Below, piece by piece: positions 53,548 through 56,662 of a stretch of DNA of 56,662 nt (the first letter of the stretch is position 1; each line of letters opens with the position of its first letter). The stretch covers positions 1 to 56,662 of the forward strand of contig JAOBWK010000013.1 of NCBI GenBank assembly GCA_025463305.1, in the 5' to 3' direction. The stretch comes from Ilumatobacteraceae bacterium. Lineage in GTDB: Bacteria; Actinomycetota; Acidimicrobiia; Acidimicrobiales; Ilumatobacteraceae. Below the pieces are notes generated by a model. That model had not been told where the DNA came from. It made no database searches and was given only the letters and a program-made list of their open reading frames with translations. The position numbers were made by a program, and so were the translations under genes.

Positions 53548-54117
53548 ATGACCACCTTGCCCGATCGTCCGAACACCGCCCTCCTGGTCATCGATGTCCA
53601 GAACGGCGTCGTCGCCGGCACGCCGCGTCGTGACGAGGTGGTGGCCAACATCAGCTCGCTCGTCGAGCGGGCACGGGCTGACGGCGCGTCGGTCGTCTGG
53701 ATCCAGCACTCCGGTCCCGATCTCGTCGAGGGCAGCGACGCGTGGCAGTACGTGCCGGAGCTGCACCGCGACGACGCCGAACCGTTGGTGCACAAGGTGC
53801 ACGGCGACTCGTTCGAGGCGACGTCGCTCGAGTCCGAGCTGGCGGCGCGTGGGGTCGGTCGGCTGGTGGTCGCCGGGGCGCAGAGCGACGCGTGCATCCG
53901 CGGCACGATCCACGGCGGGTTCGTCCGGGGCTACGACGTGACGCTCGTGTCCGATGCGCACACCACCGAGGACCTCACCGCGTGGGGCGCGCCGCCGCCC
54001 GAGCAGGTCATCGAGCACACCAACCTGTACTGGCCGTACCAGACGGGCCCGGGGCGCGTCGCCGACGTGGCCGACACGGCGAGCGTGTCGTTCGGGCCTG
54101 CGCCCGTGTCCGCGTAG
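53548..54117 (+). CDS. Isochorismatase-like cysteine hydrolase
   Basis: This 189-residue protein has the catalytic triad of the family: Asp in ALLVIDVQNGVVAG, Lys in VHKVHGDSFEAT and Cys in AQSDACIRGTIHGGF. It hydrolyses amides or enol ethers, as in nicotinamidase or isochorismatase, but the exact substrate is unknown. The ATG follows CAGGAG by seven bases. It is the first gene after the element and may have lost its original promoter. A hairpin follows the stop. Confidence 0.9.
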   Translation: MTTLPDRPNTALLVIDVQNGVVAGTPRRDEVVANISSLVERARADGASVVWIQHSGPDLVEGSDAWQYVPELHRDDAEPLVHKVHGDSFEATSLESELAARGVGRLVVAGAQSDACIRGTIHGGFVRGYDVTLVSDAHTTEDLTAWGAPPPEQVIEHTNLYWPYQTGPGRVADVADTASVSFGPAPVSA

Positions 54118-54138
54118 GCGTCGTCCGGCCGACGACGC
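54118..54138 (+). terminator. Hairpin immediately after the isochorismatase stop
   Basis: GCGTCGTC and GACGACGC pair around CGGCC directly after the TAG. There is no T-run, which is usual for actinobacterial hairpin terminators. Confidence 0.45.
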
Positions 54139-54209
54139 TCAAGGTGGCCGCACACCGGACCGCTCGTCTCGTCTCCAACTGATGTTGTTGCACTAGAAAC
54201 GTGTACATC

Positions 54210-55271
54210 ATGACGTCGACCACCCCCACCACCATGCGCGCCTGGCGCACCCACGAGTACGGCCAGCCCGCGGACGTGCTCGTCCTCGACGAGATCCCGG
54301 TGCCCGAGCCGGGGCCCGGCGAGGTGCTCGTCAAGGTGCTCGCCGCGCCGCTCAACCTCAACGACCTCGAGCGGGTCAACGGCGGCAACATGGCCGTCAA
54401 GATCGAGCTGCCCTACGGCCCGGGCATGGAGACGATGGGCATCGTCGAGGCGTGCGGTGCCGGCGCCGAGGCGCTGCTCGGCAAGCGCGTGGTCGGCACG
54501 ACCAAGCTGGCCCACGGCGGCTTCGCCGAGTACGTCGTCTGTGGCGCGGGCTCGACGTTCGAGATGCCCGACTCCATCGCGCTGCCCGACGCGGCGTGCC
54601 TGTACTTCCCGTACCACCTCGCCTGGCTCGGCCTCTACGACCGTGCGGAACTGCAGGCGGGGGAGACCGTGCTGATCCACGCGGCCGCGGGCGGTTCGGG
54701 CTCGGCGGCGATCCAGCTCGCCAAGCACGTGGGGGCGAAGGTGATCGCCAGCGTCGGCTCCGATGCCAAGAAGCAGCTGTGCCTCGATCTCGGTGCCGAC
54801 GTTGTCGTCAACTACAAGACCGAGGACTTCGCTGCGGTCGTCATGGCCGAGACGGGACAGCGCGGCGTCGACGTCGTGTTCGACAACGTCGGCGACGCCG
54901 TGTTCGCCGGGTCGATGAACTGCATCGCGTACAACGGCCGCTACCTGATGATGGGCTTCGCCTCCGACAAGACGTTCGCCGACGAGAAGTACGTCGTGCC
55001 GCGCCGGTTGATGATGGCCAACGTGAAGCTGTGCGGCGTGCTGCTCGGCTACATGCCCGACGCGATGATCCCGATGGTGAAGGGCGCGATCGGGGCCAAC
55101 TTCGCGCCGAGCTCGCTGGGCGAGAAGATCATGGCGGGCGTCGTCGAGCTGGTGCTGTCGGGTGCGATCAAGCCCGTCATCGGCAAGGTCGTCGACTTCG
55201 CCGACGTGCCGGCCGCGCTCACGGCGATGTCCAACAGCGACACCGTCGGTCGGGTCGTCGCGGTGCTGTGA
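54210..55271 (+). CDS. Zinc-free quinone oxidoreductase-like MDR protein
   Basis: This 353-residue medium-chain dehydrogenase/reductase starts MTSTTPTTMRAWRTHEYGQP; a start eight codons later is also possible. The N-terminal domain ends PYGPGMETMGIVEACGAGAE. The NADPH-binding fold has VLIHAAAGGSGSAAIQLAKH and GAKVIASVGSDAKKQLCLDL. The catalytic zinc ligands of alcohol dehydrogenase are absent. It reduces quinones or enones with NADPH. The C-terminal RVVAVL is typical. Confidence 0.92.
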   Translation: MTSTTPTTMRAWRTHEYGQPADVLVLDEIPVPEPGPGEVLVKVLAAPLNLNDLERVNGGNMAVKIELPYGPGMETMGIVEACGAGAEALLGKRVVGTTKLAHGGFAEYVVCGAGSTFEMPDSIALPDAACLYFPYHLAWLGLYDRAELQAGETVLIHAAAGGSGSAAIQLAKHVGAKVIASVGSDAKKQLCLDLGADVVVNYKTEDFAAVVMAETGQRGVDVVFDNVGDAVFAGSMNCIAYNGRYLMMGFASDKTFADEKYVVPRRLMMANVKLCGVLLGYMPDAMIPMVKGAIGANFAPSSLGEKIMAGVVELVLSGAIKPVIGKVVDFADVPAALTAMSNSDTVGRVVAVL

Positions 55272-55414
55272 CGGCGCCGCCGCGCAGCGTCGCCAGTGGC
55301 CTGGGGTGACGCCCGAAACGTCAAGGGTTCGTCAACTCCGGGGTCGGATTTCTACGGAACATGCACGTCACGATCACTGACTCTTCGCGCGGAGTGTAGT
55401 AATTTTCGCGCACT

Positions 55415-56179
55415 ATGCAGGATGTACCGGCACTCGGCAAGTCGATCCCGACGACGACACCCGTTCACCGACGCCCGTCGCGTGCACCCCTCGTCGCGCC
55501 ACCGCCGCTCGCCCCGGCCGATGCCGAACCCGTGCGGTTGCCCGACGCGCCGGAGACCGCGACCGGCTCGATCATCGACCGTCACCCCGACTCGCCGGTC
55601 GTCCACATCACCTTCGAGACCGAGGTCAGCGGAGCCACGGCCGACGCGCTGTGGGAGGCGTACTACGCCAACTTCTTGCCGCTCGGGCCGCTGGCGATCC
55701 TGCAGCACTGCTACCCGCGCGAGGAGGTGATGGCCGAGTTCGCCAACCCGCGCATCACCAAGATCATCGGTTGGCAGGACGGCGTGCCGGTCGGCCTGGC
55801 GATGGTCACCAACAGCCTCGACGACGTGCCCCAGATCTCGCCGGCGTTCCTCCGGGCCAAGTACCCCGAGCATGCTGCGGCGGACACGATCTACTTCGGC
55901 ATCCTCGTGATGGTGGCCCCGGGTGTGCGCGGCCTCACGCTGTTCAGCCGGCTGTCGGTGGAGCTGTGGCAGATCCCGGCCCGCGCCGGTGGCGTGCTGA
56001 TCTACGACATCTGCGACTTCAACCGGATCACGTTCGACGCCGACACGCTGTCGCAGCGGATCGCCGACAACTTCCCCCGCTCCAGCGTCGGCGTCATCGA
56101 CCGCCAGACGTGGTACGCCGCCGAGCTGCCGCTGCCGATCCCCGATCGGCCGACCCCACCGTCGCCCGAGCAGCTGTAG
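55415..56179 (+). CDS. Hypothetical protein, possible acyltransferase fold
   Basis: This 254-residue protein starts MQDVPALGKSIPTTTPVHRR with a Pro-rich, low-complexity first 50 residues. From about residue 55 it has a fold-like pattern (ADALWEAYYANFLPLGPLAI, VPVGLAMVTNSLDDVPQISP, GVRGLTLFSRLSVELWQIPA). GNAT-like strands are plausible, but the acetyl-CoA loop is not convincing. A TAATTT box lies nine bases before the ATG. It stands alone between the oxidoreductase and a convergent EAL gene. Confidence 0.6.
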   Translation: MQDVPALGKSIPTTTPVHRRPSRAPLVAPPPLAPADAEPVRLPDAPETATGSIIDRHPDSPVVHITFETEVSGATADALWEAYYANFLPLGPLAILQHCYPREEVMAEFANPRITKIIGWQDGVPVGLAMVTNSLDDVPQISPAFLRAKYPEHAAADTIYFGILVMVAPGVRGLTLFSRLSVELWQIPARAGGVLIYDICDFNRITFDADTLSQRIADNFPRSSVGVIDRQTWYAAELPLPIPDRPTPPSPEQL

Positions 56180-56213
56180 GCCCGAGCAGCTGGAGACCCG
56201 AACCGGGGACGGC

Positions 56214-56662
56214 TCAGGAGACCTTGGCGCAGCGGCGGGGCAGTGCTGCCCGCCGAGTGCCGGCGATGCCGAGCCGCTCGAGCGTCTCGGGCACCTCGGC
56301 CGCCGGCACGGCCTTGCTGAACAGGTAGCCCTGTGCGGTACGACAGCCGAGATCGAAGAGGCGCTCGGCCTGTTCGGCGGTCTCGACGCCTTCGGCGACC
56401 GCGTCGAGATCGAGCGCGGAGGCCATCGCGATGATGGCGGTGACGAGCGACGAATCCGAGGCGTGCTCGCCGAGGCCGATGACGAACGCCCGGTCGATCT
56501 TCACGCGAGACACCGGGAAGCGCTTGAGGTAGGAGAGCGACGAGTAGCCGGTGCCGAAGTCGTCGACCGACAGCCGCACGCCGAGGTCCCGCAGCTGGTG
56601 CAGGATGGCCACCGCGCGGGTGGGATCGGCCATGACCGAGCTCTCGGTGACCTCCAGGGTCA
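56214..56662 (-). CDS. EAL-domain c-di-GMP phosphodiesterase (partial, 5' end outside window)
   Basis: The C-terminal part of an EAL domain is visible. TLEVTESSVMADP, the LE-T-ES motif, opens the fragment at the window end. VRLSVDDFGTGYSSLSYLKR holds the conserved D-D-F-G-T-G catalytic loop. VKIDRAFVIGLGEHASDSSL, AIIAMASALDLDAVAEGVET (the final catalytic Glu) and GYLFSKAVPAAEV follow. All active-site motifs in this half are intact, so it probably hydrolyses c-di-GMP to pGpG. The N-terminal part, likely a GGDEF or sensor region, is not in the window. Confidence 0.9.
   Translation of the reverse strand, partial: TLEVTESSVMADPTRAVAILHQLRDLGVRLSVDDFGTGYSSLSYLKRFPVSRVKIDRAFVIGLGEHASDSSLVTAIIAMASALDLDAVAEGVETAEQAERLFDLGCRTAQGYLFSKAVPAAEVPETLERLGIAGTRRAALPRRCAKVS

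Overview
This is a high-GC chromosome segment from an actinobacterium, most likely an acidimicrobiial lineage. That placement is inferred from GTG/TTG starts, a SigA-type primary sigma factor behind dnaG, an F420/PPOX-type enzyme, a class III cyclase fused to an NB-ARC-like ATPase, and a cell-surface protease with repeated RLLETR modules. No 16S gene is present to confirm it.

Bases 1-31,000 look like ordinary core and lightly variable chromosome: a site-2 protease (partial), pyruvate phosphate dikinase, a TerC membrane protein, dnaG and rpoD/sigA, tRNA-Asn and a CAT-anticodon tRNA, a cyclase/ATPase regulator, a Crp-type regulator, small redox and stress genes, a MarR-GNAT fusion divergent from a Na+/H+ antiporter, a stand-alone EF-Tu domain-2 protein, a tandem-LCCL lipoprotein, an M6 metalloprotease, an aldehyde dehydrogenase/DUF779/alditol oxidase operon with a divergent regulator, an MFS exporter, an EVE protein, an inositol-phosphatase-like enzyme, a second sigma factor and tRNA-Val. 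Many of these genes have a TANNNT box 5-8 bases before the start codon, which suggests leaderless transcription.

From tRNA-Val to about 53,520 lies an accessory element. Its left arm holds a large serine recombinase, an ImmA-like metalloprotease and an XRE repressor. Further in is a conjugation-like operon of ATGA-coupled genes (small AVRR protein, VirD4/TraD-type coupling ATPase, a 113-residue unknown, a replication-relaxation protein and ArdA). The XRE promoter and the transfer-operon promoter carry the same palindrome GATCCAnnnnTGGATC. In the transfer promoter one copy exactly fills the 17-base spacer, so one repressor probably controls both excision and transfer. A second operon of four small genes has its own palindrome and terminator.

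The right half of the element (41-51.5 kb) resembles a defence island. It has a ParB-like protein with a HEPN-like tail coupled to a D12 adenine methyltransferase, an Abi-like protein, a membrane-anchored unknown, a PF10137-type TIR-like protein coupled to a zinc-ribbon protein, and a protein with an RNGLQH (HEPN-like) motif. The right end holds a cation-efflux/ArsR metal module bracketed by two related HTH genes that begin with near-identical 25-base direct repeats. After 53,548 the sequence returns to high-GC chromosomal genes: an isochorismatase-like hydrolase, a zinc-free quinone oxidoreductase, an acyltransferase-like unknown and a partial EAL phosphodiesterase.
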